Shown here one piece after another: positions 1 to 12,231 of a stretch of 64,000 nucleotides of DNA (the first letter of the stretch is position 1; each line of letters begins with the position of its first letter). The position numbers and the translations under genes are program-made. Source of the stretch: Coccinella septempunctata (taxonomy: Eukaryota; Arthropoda; Insecta; Coleoptera; Coccinellidae); assembly GCF_907165205.1 (NCBI RefSeq), contig NC_058198.1, positions 22,815,240 to 22,879,239 on the forward strand, given 5' to 3'. The notes under the pieces were generated by a model. It was not told the DNA's origin. It did no database searches and saw only the letters and a list, made by a program, of their open reading frames with translations.

Positions 1-2745
1 TATATTTTGTTGAAGAGTAGTTTAGTTGGAAAATAAAGTCTTTATATCCTTTTAAACCATATATTGCCTTCTTGAAAGTAACCTTTCAAAACCTTGCTCA
101 TACGTACAATTTTGATATTTTCTGGAGTTACGACTTCCTTACTTTTAGATACGTAAATATGTGTTCTGTCGGACGACGACTGCGTGTATTGTATTCCTTT
201 CATAGTCGACTCCCTGCTACTTTCCGCTGAAACCCGTTTTGTTATCGCACACATTGAAATTTTACGAACAAACATTAATAAATTCAAAATTCAACATTTC
301 CAAAAAAAAACAAATACCAATATCCAACAGGTAGAAGATAGTCTATGCACTGGATACACCAACATATTGTGACGGGTAGGATAAAGACTAGGCCATATGA
401 AGCTCCGAAAATATTGGGGATTTTTGTGGAAAAATTGCATCAACTTGTAAATGTACAGACCAGACAGTGTAAGTAGTCCATTCTTTTTGAAGATGACTCT
501 ACAGGATTGTCTATAAGCTAATCCGAATATTAGCACACTGCCACCCCAGAAAATCAATCCGTATGACAGGATGGACTGAAAATTCGCATAATAAACAGCC
601 ATCAGAAAAGATTCAGAAGAGTCAGATCTCAATACCCTTAGAGCATAGATCACTGATCTAAGTAGGGCAATTACATTCTCTGTATGAGGCTGCCAACTGA
701 GCTGTGAGTCGAGAGTAAGACCCAAAAACTTGGTCTGTCTAGTGATTTCCTCAGGGGGGAAAGCAGACATATCGACTGATCGGGAACGGCAATGAGAAAA
801 TAAAATGCGGTTGGTCTTTGATATGTTAATTCGCAAATGGGCTAGACACCACTCATCTATTGAAAAAATTATATCATGAGCAAGGGTCTTCTGAAAGTGA
901 TGATTTGGCTTTTATCCTGACATTAGTGTCGTCTGCAAAATTGGTGAAGAATTATTTCCACATGGGAATGACATTAGGCAAATCATTAACATATATTGAA
1001 AACAAAAGGGGTCCAAGAATACTTCCCTGCGGAACACCCTGATTTATGATGACGTTTGATGAGCGGAATGTTTTTCCATCAATAGTTATCGAAACAATCT
1101 GTGGTCGATCCCTCAAATAGCTTCTGAGGAGATCAAGCTGTTTATCTCTAACACCGTAATGTTCTAACTTACTCAGTAAAACTTCATGTACAACAGAATC
1201 AAAAGCTTTTGTAAAATCTATAAATATGCCCAATGGCATAGACTCATCTTCAAAGGAGCTGATGATATTCTCAAGAAGCTCAAACATTGCAGTCTCTGTG
1301 CTTTTGCCCTTGATGTAACCGTGTTGTCTTTCATTGATCACTTTGAATTTCTTGAAGAAATTCAATAATCTGCCACATAGAATTTTTTCGAAGATCTTAG
1401 AAAAATTTGTTAAAATGCTTATAGGACGATAGTTTTTCAGTTCGCTAGGATCGTCCTTCTTATACAGTGGTTTGATTGTTGCAGTTCAACAAATCAGGAA
1501 GAATGCCTTCTCTGAAACTGTTGTTAATTATGAATTTGAGAGGTTCAACTATGAAATGAATTGATTTTTTTATCACATTTATGTCCTTATCATCAATGCC
1601 GGTACTTTTCTTCCCAGGTAAGCTTTTAACAACTTCCAGAATTTCAAACTCATCTACATCGAAAGAAAAGAAACTTTTACAGTTTCTAGAACCAAGGCAT
1701 TTGTTTTGTATCGTAGAAGGAAGAGAACATCCGTTACAGTTGGAAAAAAAACGACTAAAATTCTCAACTATGGTATCAGGAGATTCCTTCATGCGAATGT
1801 CAGATTGATCCTTATTTTTTCCAATTTTTTCGTTAACGATTGTCCATAAGGTTTTTGACTTATTGGTAGAGCTATGAAATCTGTTCATGTTTAATTTTTT
1901 ATTTTCTTCTCTTAAATGGTTATATACAATGTTTTAACCTTAGAGTAAACTGGTTTTAATTCTGAGTTTTTTGATGAAATTGCATACAGAATATCGAGCA
2001 AGTTTTTCATATGAGCAATACTATCATTAGGATGTTTGAGTCTAGATTTAAATTTGCCTGGTGTTTTTTTAATCTTTTTGATCGGGAAGCATTCATCGTA
2101 AATACTCTCGAATTTATCATGAAACAAGGACATTTGTTTATTGACATCGCTCGGAGGAACCTCATAAATGAAACTCCAATCTTGTCTGGACCGAATGTCA
2201 GCGAACTTATTCATATTCGTTTCACAAATCATACGTGTTTCAAATGTTAAACTCTTTCCCCGTGAGGAAAAACAATTATTGAACTCGAGAATCTGGGCTT
2301 TTACTATAATACTATCTTTGTCAGTTGCTTATAAAATGTATAATTTCCTTTCAATAAACTGAAGTGAAAGCATTTACTACTTCTTTATGCATATGGCCCA
2401 ATATCTCAAAATTTGTTACGATATTATCTAAACAAGAATCAATTCTTGTGGGCTCAGTAATCGCCAATTTCGCAGCAAAAGAGCTGATGATATTAAGAAA
2501 CTTTTGTTTATTACGCTCGTTATTGGTGGACTCTAGATGATAAAGTCGCCTGCAATGAAATAAAAAGCATTCATGTCATAACTGGCAGAAATCTTCAGAA
2601 TACTTTGAAGACCGTGTCGACATCGAATGTGAGTGGCGATAGACTGGTTTCGCTCTTGCATGAGCTCACCAGTAACATGTGATACTGAAATACAAGACCC
2701 TGTATTTCTTTTTTGCACGTTACAAACATTTTTTTTGTTAGTAGT
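1..2745 (-). mobile_element. Degraded Jockey-superfamily LINE (copy A)
   Basis: A non-LTR retrotransposon reads leftward across this stretch. From its 5' side it shows the end of an APE endonuclease (an AGDF motif near 2545), a linker, then reverse transcriptase fingers, palm and thumb, ending near position 42. It runs off the left window edge, so the 3' end is not seen. The reading frame is broken in several places. Its RT resembles that of the LINE at 52005-55868 segment by segment, so the two are diverged members of one clade. No poly-A tail or target duplication is visible. Confidence 0.85.
42..2720 (-). pseudogene. ORF2 (APE endonuclease-reverse transcriptase), broken
   Basis: Open segments at 2232-1912, 1888-1460, 1365-952, 836-291 and 287-42 are consecutive pieces of one LINE ORF2 in different frames. 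Visible motifs are the endonuclease GDF (changed to AGDFII), RT motif A (FIDFTKAFDSV, 1250-1200), motif B (GVPQGSILGPLLF, about 1050-1010) and motif C (FADDTN, about 925), which lies after a stop just past motif B. The thumb and C-terminal tail (YGLIFWGG region) follow. An intact protein would reverse-transcribe the element RNA after nicking chromosomal DNA. With at least five frame breaks this copy cannot make it. Clade assignment rests on RT motif style and similarity to the 52-kb copy. Confidence 0.85.
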
Positions 2746-3259
2746 GCGTGAGATCGAACTCTTTTCATAACTTTTATTAACTCGCTCTTGTATGAGCTCG
2801 TCAGTATTATGTGATACTTTGACTATTCATATTTGAGGTTAATACTCAAGGGTGATGCTGACGAGCACAAACTCGAAGATCATCATCAGGGTTTTCCTGG
2901 AAGGGTGAATGAGGATGTATCATAATAATAAATAAATAAAATAATGTTATTACCCGTCCAGGAAATTATCACATTTACAGGTATCGAAACAGCACATTCA
3001 AAATTGTAAAATCGAACATCAAAAATATAAAAATTCTCTCAACGGCGTAATTATAGACAATTATAGGAAAACAAAAAATTTAGAGTGACACAAATATCAT
3101 AATCTCGAGAAACCAGAGAAAGATAGAATATAAACATCTCAACTTCCAACATATTGTTAGATATGCTGACAGCAGGATAATCTGAAACAAATATGATCAT
3201 ACGCGTAGTGGTCTACGGGGAATCTGGAGATCACGACACAAATTGAATAAAAATAAAAA
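2746..3259. other. No gene recognised
   Basis: AT-rich sequence between the LINE and the downstream PLE. A CTGATGA box with a short hairpin lies at 2862-2889 on the minus strand, but the GAAA box expected of a hammerhead ribozyme is missing. Nothing else could be assigned. Confidence 0.5.
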
Positions 3260-4060
3260 TATCCTCTAAAAAGTCTAAAAGGTTCATATTGATGTTATAG
3301 TTATTTGCTACAAGTCTGTGGAGGATCTTGGAATGTGGTTGGGGCTGAACGAGTGACCTGTGAACTTTAGGTGATGACCAAATGCTGATAATTGGGGCCT
3401 GTTCAAATGTTTTTTTATTTTTACCACCAATCTTGTCCTCGTCTGTCCAACGTATGAGATATCATTACATCTCAATCTATATATGCCGCTACTAAACTTT
3501 TTACTCTATCTTTCGATTTACACAAGATATTACCCAGGAGTAAAGAATTAGAACAAGAGATCTTCACTCCCTCACACGAAGCCTCAAGGATGCGTGAAAT
3601 GGCATTCGACAAGTCTCCTAACTAGGGAAGAGAGAAATATATCCGGTTCAAGTCCAGAACAATATGCCAAATCCTGTCTTCTTCTGGACAATATGTTCTT
3701 ATGGAAGTGATCCACTAAACCTGGGCTATATCCGTTGTTAAAGGCTATTTGTTTTATTATGTTGAGTTCTCTTAAACGTTTTTCTTCAGAGAGGGACATA
3801 TTGAGGGCTCTGTGGATATAGCAACGTAAAGAAGCAAATTTAGGATTATGTGGGTGATGTGAATGTGCCGGAATGATGTAATCCGTTTATGTAGGCTTCC
3901 TATTCACTTCTAACTCAAAAAAAACGTTATTTGGTCTGGAGATGGAGAGGTCCAGAAAATTGATATTTCTATCAACTTCTAATTCGAGGATGAAATCAAT
4001 GTTAGGGTGGATATTGTTTATGAAGTTACATAAAGTGTAAAGCATCATCGGGAGACATCC
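3260..4060 (-). mobile_element. Degraded Penelope-like element (PLE copy A)
   Basis: Reading leftward, 4060-3880 encodes the end of a PLE reverse transcriptase (NFLDL and an F-E-x-E-V-N-R-K-P-T type motif). 3799-3584 encodes the RT-endonuclease linker (71 codons, including IIKQIAFNNGYSPG). 3480-3300 encodes a GIY-YIG nuclease piece (YVGQTRTRL, then H, then FGHHLKFTGHSF). In PLEs these parts form one protein that copies the RNA and cuts the target. Several stops and frame changes separate the pieces, and the N-terminal half is absent. Confidence 0.8.
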
Positions 4061-4098
4061 AATATGACAAAGATAAATGACATCTTTGTCATATTGGA
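4058..4098. repeat. Perfect inverted repeat (17-nt arms, 7-nt loop)
   Basis: The arm TCCAATATGACAAAGAT at 4058-4074 is repeated exactly in reverse complement at 4082-4098, with AAATGAC between. It sits at the edge of the PLE remnant, so it may be a fold-back rearrangement scar rather than a functional site. Confidence 0.85.
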
Positions 4099-4814
4099 TT
4101 GGATTGGTTTACTGTTGCTTTTGGATTGGTTCAGAAGTTGATGGTTTTTTGTTTCAATCCCCACTCAGAAACACCTTAGGGTATCGTTACTTGCAAAATA
4201 TCTTCTATTCATTCAATTAGGGATTTTCAGAAGTTTCAAGCAATATTGTGCTACCCCCATCACCTCTGATTTACGGCAAATTTGTCTGGAGAATTGCCTC
4301 AACGGTTTTCCATACTTTCATTAGCGGATCCAGATTTTCATACTCAATCGACTATGAATTTATTGTTTTTTTTTACTTCTATGAAATATTGGGGTTATTA
4401 TTTTCACACGAATAGAATATTCACGTTTTCCGTTCATATTGTTTTTATTTTGCAAAATTTTTCTGGGTGGGGGGTATGTTTCGGCTATAGTATATTATGT
4501 GTTCCGTATACCCCTTTTCCTTTTCTGTTTTCTTTCCAAAACCGCACAGATGGGAATTATAATATTTTGCGGTGGAGACACATTTCGGAGTGTTGAACAG
4601 TGAAAATTTTGGATTATTGTTGGTCAAGGTGGACACTTTTGGACATTCTTGGACGTTGATGCAACACCATAGAGTTGATACACTCTTTGGGGCAGGTTTG
4701 TTTATTATTCCCTATTTAACTCTATTTGCAGACCACTAACGCTCGTTCCACACGTAACAATATTTCTAGTAATAATAAAGAATGATCACGCCTAAACGGA
4801 GAGGCAATGAATAC
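4099..4814. other. No gene recognised
   Basis: AT-rich sequence with only weak open frames on either strand and no motif I can name. Confidence 0.5.
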
Positions 4815-4998
4815 AATAATAAAGATAAATTCAGATGCGAAGCACTCGCTGATATGAATATCAACAAGTGTTACGATCTGAATTGGTTTAGCCAATTTTC
4901 CATCGTTAAGGCCCCAAATGGAGTACTCCCGCTTTTTTTAGATGATTGATATTCATATCAGCGGGTGGTAAGCATCTGAATTTATATCCTTATTACTA
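4815..4998. mobile_element. Palindromic MITE-like element
   Basis: Arms of about 40 nt face each other. AAATTCAGATGC begins the left arm near 4831 and its complement GCATCTGAATTT ends the right arm near 4983. Both arms then share CGCTGATATGAATATCAA. The arms extend outward imperfectly into AATAATAAAGATA and its counterpart. There is no coding capacity. Superfamily and target duplication could not be decided. Confidence 0.65.
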
Positions 4999-5331
4999 TT
5001 TCTAGTACTACGATAAAAAAACATAATAATCTGCTTATATATAGTCCAAAGAATATGGGATATAACAGTTTTATACAAAATAACATACATTAGTTGTTTA
5101 TAAATTTTAATTTCAGACGATGTGTGTAAGCATAACTCCTAACATAACATAACCTCACATTCGGTGAGTAAATAACCAGAAACTGAAAATTAAAATTATA
5201 ACTGTACAGAAGCCCTGAACAAGAATTGAATAAAATTCGAAAGCTTGGCCAAGAATTATAGACTTTGAAGACAAAATTTATATAATCCAAAGAATGTAAT
5301 TCGAAATAATTCAATTTTGCTGAGCCAACTA

Positions 5332-6311
5332 TTATGCAGTTTTGCAAAGATTTTCAGCCTCTTGTTTGAGAACCGAAAGCAAATTCAAAATCTTTCCTGA
5401 TTTAGATTCTCGTTGAGTCAAACTTCTTTCCAGTAGTCTCATACTTTTCACTAAATAAACACTTCTCCAATACGTATCACAGGTTCTACCATGAAGTGTA
5501 CAGTTGCCAGAATTATCGAGAGCACATTCATCACTAATTGATTGCTTCCGCCCGCCACACGCAGACTCTCTGATAATTTTGTTATGAACGACACCAAATT
5601 CTGATTTTTTTATATTTATATTCACACCTCCATTCTCTGAAGTAACGTTAGAATTGTTGGTTCTTCGGAATTTGAAGTTCGTTTCACACCAGGAGGAAGT
5701 TTGCCTTTTGACATTTTTCAATATTCCGTTTTTGAATTGGAATTCATAATTCGCTGGTGGTTTCTTCCATCGGCGTCTAGCTTTCGATGTACTCCTTTGC
5801 TCTGACCGATCATTCAATAGTTTTTCTTCAAGAAATTCAGAATTTTCTCTACTGAATCGATTATGTCTTCTCTCCTGGCTGTTATTTGGGGATGGGTCAA
5901 ATAATGTGTGAGTAGCCTCAGATTTTACCTTCGTTCCAAGCTGAGGCAAAAGTTTAAATTTAACTTGAGGTGGGTTCGAATATCCTGGTTCATAGTTTCT
6001 AGATTTGATTGGAGGTCTCACACTGGTAGAATTGGGTTCAGTTGGTTTAAAAAATACCTGATCTCTAGCATTATTGACGTTCTGTGAAGAAAGGATAGGT
6101 GTTTTACCAACTGAATGAATTCTCCTCGTTTTGACATGAACTCCTATCTTATTTTCTTTAATATTCTCTTTGGCATAAAATGGATCACGTTGGCCTCTAC
6201 GGGATTCCGGTGCAACTAAATGAGATCTTCTTGAGAATTTACCTTGAACACAATGCGCTGAAGATGGGATGTTCACTGAAGTTGAATTCCTCATGACGGT
6301 GGCATCAGACT
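5332..6311 (-). CDS. Terminal exon of an unrecognised host protein
   Basis: A 320-codon open frame (counted from an internal ATG at 6294) ends in TAA at 5332. It is most likely a 3' exon rather than a whole gene, because the frame stays open upstream to a good splice acceptor (TTTTTCAG) just above 6311. The protein is basic and polar, rich in Ser, Arg, Lys and Asn, with no membrane segment and a short Cys/His-containing stretch near the C-terminus (ACGGRKQ to HGRTCDTYW). I do not recognise a domain. It shows no transposon motif and lies between mobile elements in the most host-like part of the window. It may belong to the same transcript as 6690-6868, although the reading phase does not join simply if this acceptor is used. 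An alternative acceptor near 6266 would fit the phase but has a poor pyrimidine tract. Confidence 0.55.
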
Positions 6312-6689
6312 GAAAAATTATATTAGTTTTATATAGGAAAAATGAATTTGAAAATACAGTGTGCCACTGGATTGTGTGACTAAATTAATCATTGAGCAAA
6401 ATTGAAAATTTAACTCAATAAATATGTATTTGTCTCTGGCTGTCCGAATATGCTATCAAAAAACTATCGAAGATAGGAGCAGAAAGTTATTACGGAACGA
6501 CCGTTTTTCAACGAAAATTAATAAATTCGAAAAGTGCAAGGTTTTTCTTGCACAATATACTCGGAAAAATTCCTCTTATATTTTCTGCATCTTAATCAAT
6601 TGCCAATTCTTTTATGAATATAATGGTTCATTTCAAACAATTTCATTCAATACGGCATTCTGAAAATTTATAATAGAAATGATACGTAC

Positions 6690-6868
6690 GGGGTGGATGG
6701 CTTATTAGAGGTTTTGGGACAACGCAACGATTCTTCTGAAGTTTTGGATGTATCGGTAGTTGGACACTTTTTATCGATCTTGAATATTTTCTACTTTGTA
6801 TTGTAACCAAATTTTCATAGCAATCATAAGTTACAGAAACTAATCGGCCATCTACCAAAACATCATTC
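6690..6868 (-). CDS. Candidate internal exon, unknown protein
   Basis: An open stretch of about 59 codons is bounded by an acceptor-like TATAG (ending at 6869) and a donor GTACGT (6689-6684). The peptide begins DVLVDGRLVSVTYDCYENLV and ends KPLISHPP. There is no known domain and no transposon similarity. It lies 380 bp upstream of the 320-codon exon on the same strand. The exon needs two bases from the preceding exon and leaves one base at its end. It is a plausible host exon, not proven. Confidence 0.35.
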
Positions 6869-7487
6869 CTATATATTCACCTTGTCAAATAACAATGGTT
6901 CAATAAATGAAAAAATTCGTCGTCCGGTAAGTTATGCAACTGCTTGAACATTACGCTTAATTCGAACATTTGAGTATTCTAATTCAAATGAATGCTTCAA
7001 ATACATTTTGTGTTAATCTTCCTAATTTGATGAAAGTATCAAGCAAGACGTGCTGGTTTTGCGTGAATCATCAGGTTGTGAGTATACAAGCGAGAGATAC
7101 GGACACAAAATATCAACTTCAAAATTGCATAGCCTACCGATGAATGTTTTTGGACTTACGATACTTGACGTCAAATTTTGAAATATTATCTTCGTTGATG
7201 AAATGTATGTGTGTGGATATATTTTTCGATTTGAAATTTCTTGAATGTGATTCTGAATGCAATTGCTTGAAATGAATGTAAAACTATCAATCGAATGAAA
7301 ATGATTCAGACGACAAATTTGTTTTACAAAATGAAATTTTCTACATAATTTGGCACTGATTGTTAGTATGATTGGCCCCAATAACAATTCGACCTGCTTC
7401 GGCTCACAGAAAACCGCCGAAAAGAGCTAAAGACTTCGTCCTCTGTGGAGCAACCGTTAAATATATGTTCAGAAGCCGCGAAGAGAT
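6869..7487. other. No gene recognised
   Basis: AT-rich sequence upstream of the candidate exon. The minus-strand open frame around 7022-7387 has no recognisable features. Confidence 0.4.
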
Positions 7488-9123
7488 CATTTCTTGTCCT
7501 TTCATAGGTTTGGAAACCATGATTAGTGGTTTGAAACCAATGTGTGCCTTCTCTGTACCAGAATAAACTGCATATCATATGCATCCTCATATACTGACTC
7601 GATACGATTGTAAATGTTCCCCTCGTATGTACACTCGTTATGAACCCACTCTGACCATGTTCTTATCTCGCTATAGCATGGACTGTAGATTCTATGCTCT
7701 CTTATTTGAACGAATTTCAAACTTCTGCATTTGTTGTCCTTCCATAGGTTTAGAAATCATGATTAGTGGTTTGAAACCAATGTGTGCCTTCTCTGTACCA
7801 GAATAAACTGGTATCCATCATCTAAGTTTATCGAGTGCTGGACAAAGTTTTTAATTCGAACTGGGGGATGCATGTCTGACCAAATGTTACTCCAACATCA
7901 TTTAGCAATCCGGTCTCATCGTCGAAGATCTCTGTAATTTTCGGCTCAGTCTCATCATCATATGCATCCTCATATACTGACTCGATACGATTGTCAATGT
8001 TCCCCTCGTATGTACACTCGTTCTGAACCCACTCTGACCATGTTCTTATCTCGCTATAGCATGGACTGTAGATTCTATGCCCTCTTATTTGAACGAATTT
8101 CAAACTTCTGCATTTGTTGTCCTTCCATAAGTTTGGAAACCATGATTAGTGGTTTGAAACCAACGTGTGCCTTCTCTGTACCAGAATAAACTGGTATCCA
8201 TCATCTAAGTTTATCAAGTGCTGGACAAAATTTCCTATTCGAACTGGGGAATACATGTCTGACCAAATGTTACTCCAACATCATTTAGCGATCCGGTCCC
8301 ATCGTCGAAAATCTCTGTAATTTTCGGCTCAGTCTCATCATCATATGCACCCTCATATACTGACTCGATACGATTGTCAATGTTCCCCTCGTATGTACAC
8401 TCGTTCTGAACCCACTCAGGCCATGTTCTTATCTCGCTATAGCATGGACTGTAGATTCTATGCTCTCTTATTTGAACGAATTTCAAACTTCTGCATTTGT
8501 TGTCCTTCCGTAAGTTTGGAAACCATGATAAGTGGTTTGAAACCAATGTGTGCCTTCTCTGTACCAGAATAAACTGGTATCCATCATCTAAGTTTTTCAA
8601 GTGCTAGACAATGTTTTTAATTCGAACTGGGGGATGCATGTCTGACCAAATGTTACTCCAACATCATTTAGCGATCCGGTCCCATCGTCGAAAATCTCTG
8701 TAATTTTCGGCTCAGTCTCATCATCATATGCACCCTCATATACTGACTCGATACGATTGTCAATGTTCCCCTCGTATGTACACTCGTTCTGAACCCACTC
8801 AGGCCATGTTCTTATCTCGCTATAGCATGGACTGTAGATTCTATGCTCTCTTATTTGAACGAATTTCAAACTTCTGCATTTGTTGTCCTTCCATAGGTTT
8901 GGAAACCATGATTAGTGGTTTGAAACCAATGTGTGCCTTCTCTGTACCAGAATAAACTGGTATCCATCATCTAAGTTTTTCAAGTGCTAGACAATGTTTT
9001 TAATTCGAACTGGGGGTACATGTCTGATCAAATGTTACTCCGACATCATTTAGCTTATCTCGCTATAGCATGGACTGTAGATTTTATGCTCTCTTATTTG
9101 AACGAATTTCAAACTTCTGCATG
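7488..9123. repeat. Tandem array, 383-bp unit, about four copies
   Basis: The same landmark (catcctcatatactgactcg or a one-base variant) starts at about 7580, 7963, 8346 and 8729, a constant 383-bp period. Copies differ by only a few substitutions. The first partial unit (7488-7571) and the last (8970-9123) carry internal deletions. On the minus strand each unit has one open frame of about 90-120 codons with an acidic stretch (YDDETEPKITEIF). Because 383 is not a multiple of three the frame does not continue from unit to unit. It could be a local satellite or a tandemly duplicated exon of an unknown gene. No transposon motif was found. Confidence 0.9.
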
Positions 9124-11380
9124 TTTTCTTCAATACCTGACCGATTGATGAATAATGAAATAAAAAAACCAATCTTTTATTTCACTATTCACGTTAACTT
9201 CAGTGTGCAAAGAATTCAAGCAGGATGAATCACATTTTCACATGTGTTTGAATCTATATTTTTTGTTCCAAGACGACCTACTCTAACACTGAGATAGGTC
9301 GATATTCAGGACGTTTCCAAAGGAGAGTATTTTTCACATAAGGACATTTGTCAGAAGAAATTTATATAAGATTACTTGAAAATAGTCTTATCGGCAGAAT
9401 ATATAATAATAATAATAAAAAATTTTTGATGCATATGATCCACTGTTTTTGCAACAGCTTATTCGGATGGCCCTCAAAAAATATAATAATTTGTTATTTT
9501 GATCAATGAATAGGTTTACAGTATTTGGTGACACGCTTATGCAAAACAATGCACGTAAAATAATCTGAATCTAAGGAGTATTAATCGTGTTATTGAATTA
9601 AGTATGTGAGTGATACAGTGGTAATATTCTTAGATAAGTAGAATGCTACCTTCGCACTTTCAGTATACTTTGTGGAAATGTTGAAGATTTTAGGAGTATA
9701 AGATAATAAGGAAATGTATGTAATAATTAATAATTGACTCTTCAATATACATCGAATAAAAATTTTATTCAAAGAGCCGTCCGAAAATCTTAGTTTTTGA
9801 GCACATAAAAACTGTATAAGAAATCTTGAGAATGCGGTGCACGTGGCCCCTGGGTCCGCTTCTGTCGAAATTTCGAAACTGAATTACGGATATCAACAAC
9901 AGATATCAACGTTAAATAAGTACATTGAGTATTATGATATTGAAATAATCATATTAAAGTTTAATACTCAATGATAACTATTAAACTTTCGAAATTTCCA
10001 AAATGTTATCTCAACGAATGACCAAAAACATTAAGAACTCATGTTTTAGGCTTTATTTCTACGATCGGAGTCTTCTTTTGTTATATTACTCATAATAATA
10101 CTTTCTTCCACTTCTTACGAAACAGTGTGACGAATTGAAAATATACCGTTATCTTACATTAATTATTTACTTATGATTAGCTTGAATACTTCATTTGGTT
10201 AAGCGTAGTTGATGGAGCATTCGAATGATTTTATCTTCGAATTTTTCATACTAGACTCATTTATGCCCCGTAGCATGATCTAGTGGTCAAACGCAAAGAT
10301 CCATTTTTACCATCTTTATCGAAATTTGCAATCTACTTCTGGTGAGTATTAAGTAAATGTGATGATGCATAAAATAGCTAGACATTGACAAATAATTTTT
10401 TCAATATCATAAAATAAAGTTCTCCGTCGCGTTTTTTTCCAAAATATTGAAAGATACTGAACGGATTTCCATGCGGTGTTCACCAAACAACAGAACTATT
10501 GAAGTGGAAGGTTTAGTTGTATAATTTCCTAAGAGTTCGTTTCAGAATGTAACGATAATTATTGAAATTGTAGGAATGAGTAGGTCCTTTCTGGCTCTTA
10601 CGGCCGACGCTGAGCACTATAAGGGATGAAGAAAAATAATCAACAATTTTGGGTAGCTCAAAAAGTTCTGTGAACAAGATATTTTATATATCAGGCATCA
10701 AAGTTTGGAAAAAAATCTCATTCCAAACTGGTTACAGTTATTATACAGTCTTAATTGAAATCTTCAATTGAATCCTTCACAACACATCACGGAACAATTA
10801 TGACTCCTTGAAATTTATTTCACTTATAATTTCATGTTAATGACCATGGAGGTAAGTATAAAAAAGATGTATGACGTCCATGCTCCTTTCAGACACTTGA
10901 AAAAAAATCTGTTTCAAAACGGGATTCAAAAAGGATAGAGTCGAAAAGTTGGAAGTAATATTTTTTAATTGTTCCAACGAATTTTCTAAAGCATAAGGTT
11001 TCCATTGATGCGATATTGAATTTGAGGTGAAAGAATCTTATTGATCTTAGTTTGCTATCAATAAAAGTATGAAATTTGCCGAGTTGGGACGACTAGAGTC
11101 TGAAAAAGTGACATTACCAATTTCATCCAACATGTCGTGCATGTACCGGGTGATTGTTTCTATTTTACCCAATAGCTATCTCAGTCAATATGGGTCGTAG
11201 GAAAACGTTTAAATGGGCAATTTTGTAGTATTTTTTATGGGCATTAAGAATTCAGTACTAGGAAATGCATGAAAGCATCGTAAACCTAAGAATTTTATGT
11301 GAACTCTTATTTTTTAAATGGTACTCTCAGTATTTTATTTTCTTAATCGGTAAAGCTTTTTGTTCTGGTTTCAAATATAA
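9124..11380. other. No gene recognised
   Basis: About 2.2 kb of AT-rich sequence without convincing open frames. It contains a short (TAA)n run near 9403-9419 and an imperfect inverted repeat (ATTGAGTATTA and TAATACTCAAT) near 9925-9975. Nothing else can be named. Confidence 0.5.
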
Positions 11381-11852
11381 ATACTTCATCGAGGTTATTT
11401 TTGGCAGTTTAAAAACAGGTTTTTTTCGTCTAAATCTAAGGCAGCTGTAGAACGCCAGTCCAGAATGAAAATATACGATATGTGGATTGGCAGGAACGCG
11501 AACGGGACCATTCTATGATCTCCTAGCAGTCCCGACTTAACCCCATTGGACACTTTTTCATGGGGATATTTGAAATCTAAAGTGTATATGGCCCGTCCCC
11601 AATTTCTACATTAAATCCAAAATACTATAATAATAATGATAATCCAGAAATGATAAGAAAAACCCTCAAAACTTAATGAACACTTAATTTAACTTTTAGT
11701 TGATCAATAAATAGAATAAATATCAGTTGTCTTATTTTTGTTTGATATAAAGAAATCGCATCGTTGTCATGTGGCGTTCCACAGCTGCCTTAGATGTAGG
11801 CGAAAATATCTAAATTTTCAGAAAATTGTCAGAGATAACCTCAATAAAGTAT
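11381..11852 (+). mobile_element. Tc1/mariner remnant inside an inverted repeat
   Basis: Imperfect arms of about 80 bp face each other (11381-11459 and 11771-11852), sharing CTAAGGCAGCTGT and GAACGCCA. Between them, 11488-11626 on the plus strand encodes a transposase C-terminal piece: WIGRN, a stop, SPDLTPLD, then SWGYLKSKVY. In Tc1/mariner transposases the D of SPDLTPLD is a catalytic metal ligand. The preceding D and the DNA-binding half are absent, so this is an inactive relic. Confidence 0.7.
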
Positions 11853-12094
11853 ATATATTATAAATCAGAAGAAAGAACCACTCCACACACTCCACACTCA
11901 TTGATAATGATTCGAATCGTATTCAAAACTATCCAAATTCCAAAAAAAAATTAAATTATAATATTAATCGAAGTAAATGGAAATTAATTCGAGCCATTTA
12001 GCTAATGGTGGAGTTTACTTCAATAAAAAAATGTTTAGCTCAATCAGCAGCATTCTTTTCAAGTAGCTTTATTCGATATGGATTTTGTACTCAC

Positions 12095-12231
12095 CATCCT
12101 GCCTTCCTTAGAGCCACTGTGATTATTTCTATAGTTTGGAAATCTTGCAGTGCTGTAAAGTTTAAATTTGAAAGAATCACATCCAATTGCACCCCATTGG
12201 ATATCATAACTACCTGGTCCAGGTGTTGAAT
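12095..12231 (-). CDS. Internal exon of a sperm-tail PG-rich repeat protein
   Basis: This 137-nt exon is bounded by TTTTTAG upstream and the donor GTGAGTAC downstream. It begins in phase 1 and encodes STPGPGSYDIQ, a textbook STPGR/SHIPPO repeat, then a stretch with STARFPNYRN and a KEGRM end in phase 0. The leading AT joins the single G left by the exon at 13357-13399 to make an Asp codon and an uninterrupted frame. Proteins of this family bind or line microtubules in cilia and sperm flagella. The downstream exons were not found with certainty; the frames at 5.3-6.9 kb are on the same strand but cannot be joined to it confidently. Confidence 0.75.

Noticed and set aside
2862..2889. Hammerhead ribozyme next to PLE copy A
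   Set aside because: CTGATGA and a short hairpin are present, but the GAAA box is absent.
7579..8955. Four plus-strand frames of 75 codons starting MHPHILTRYDC, repeated in each array unit
   Set aside because: They are the opposite-strand reading of the same 383-bp unit; identity follows from the duplication, not from coding selection. The minus-strand frames are longer and more protein-like.
7488..9123. CRISPR-like array
   Set aside because: Units of 383 bp are directly contiguous with no unique spacers, and the genome is eukaryotic.
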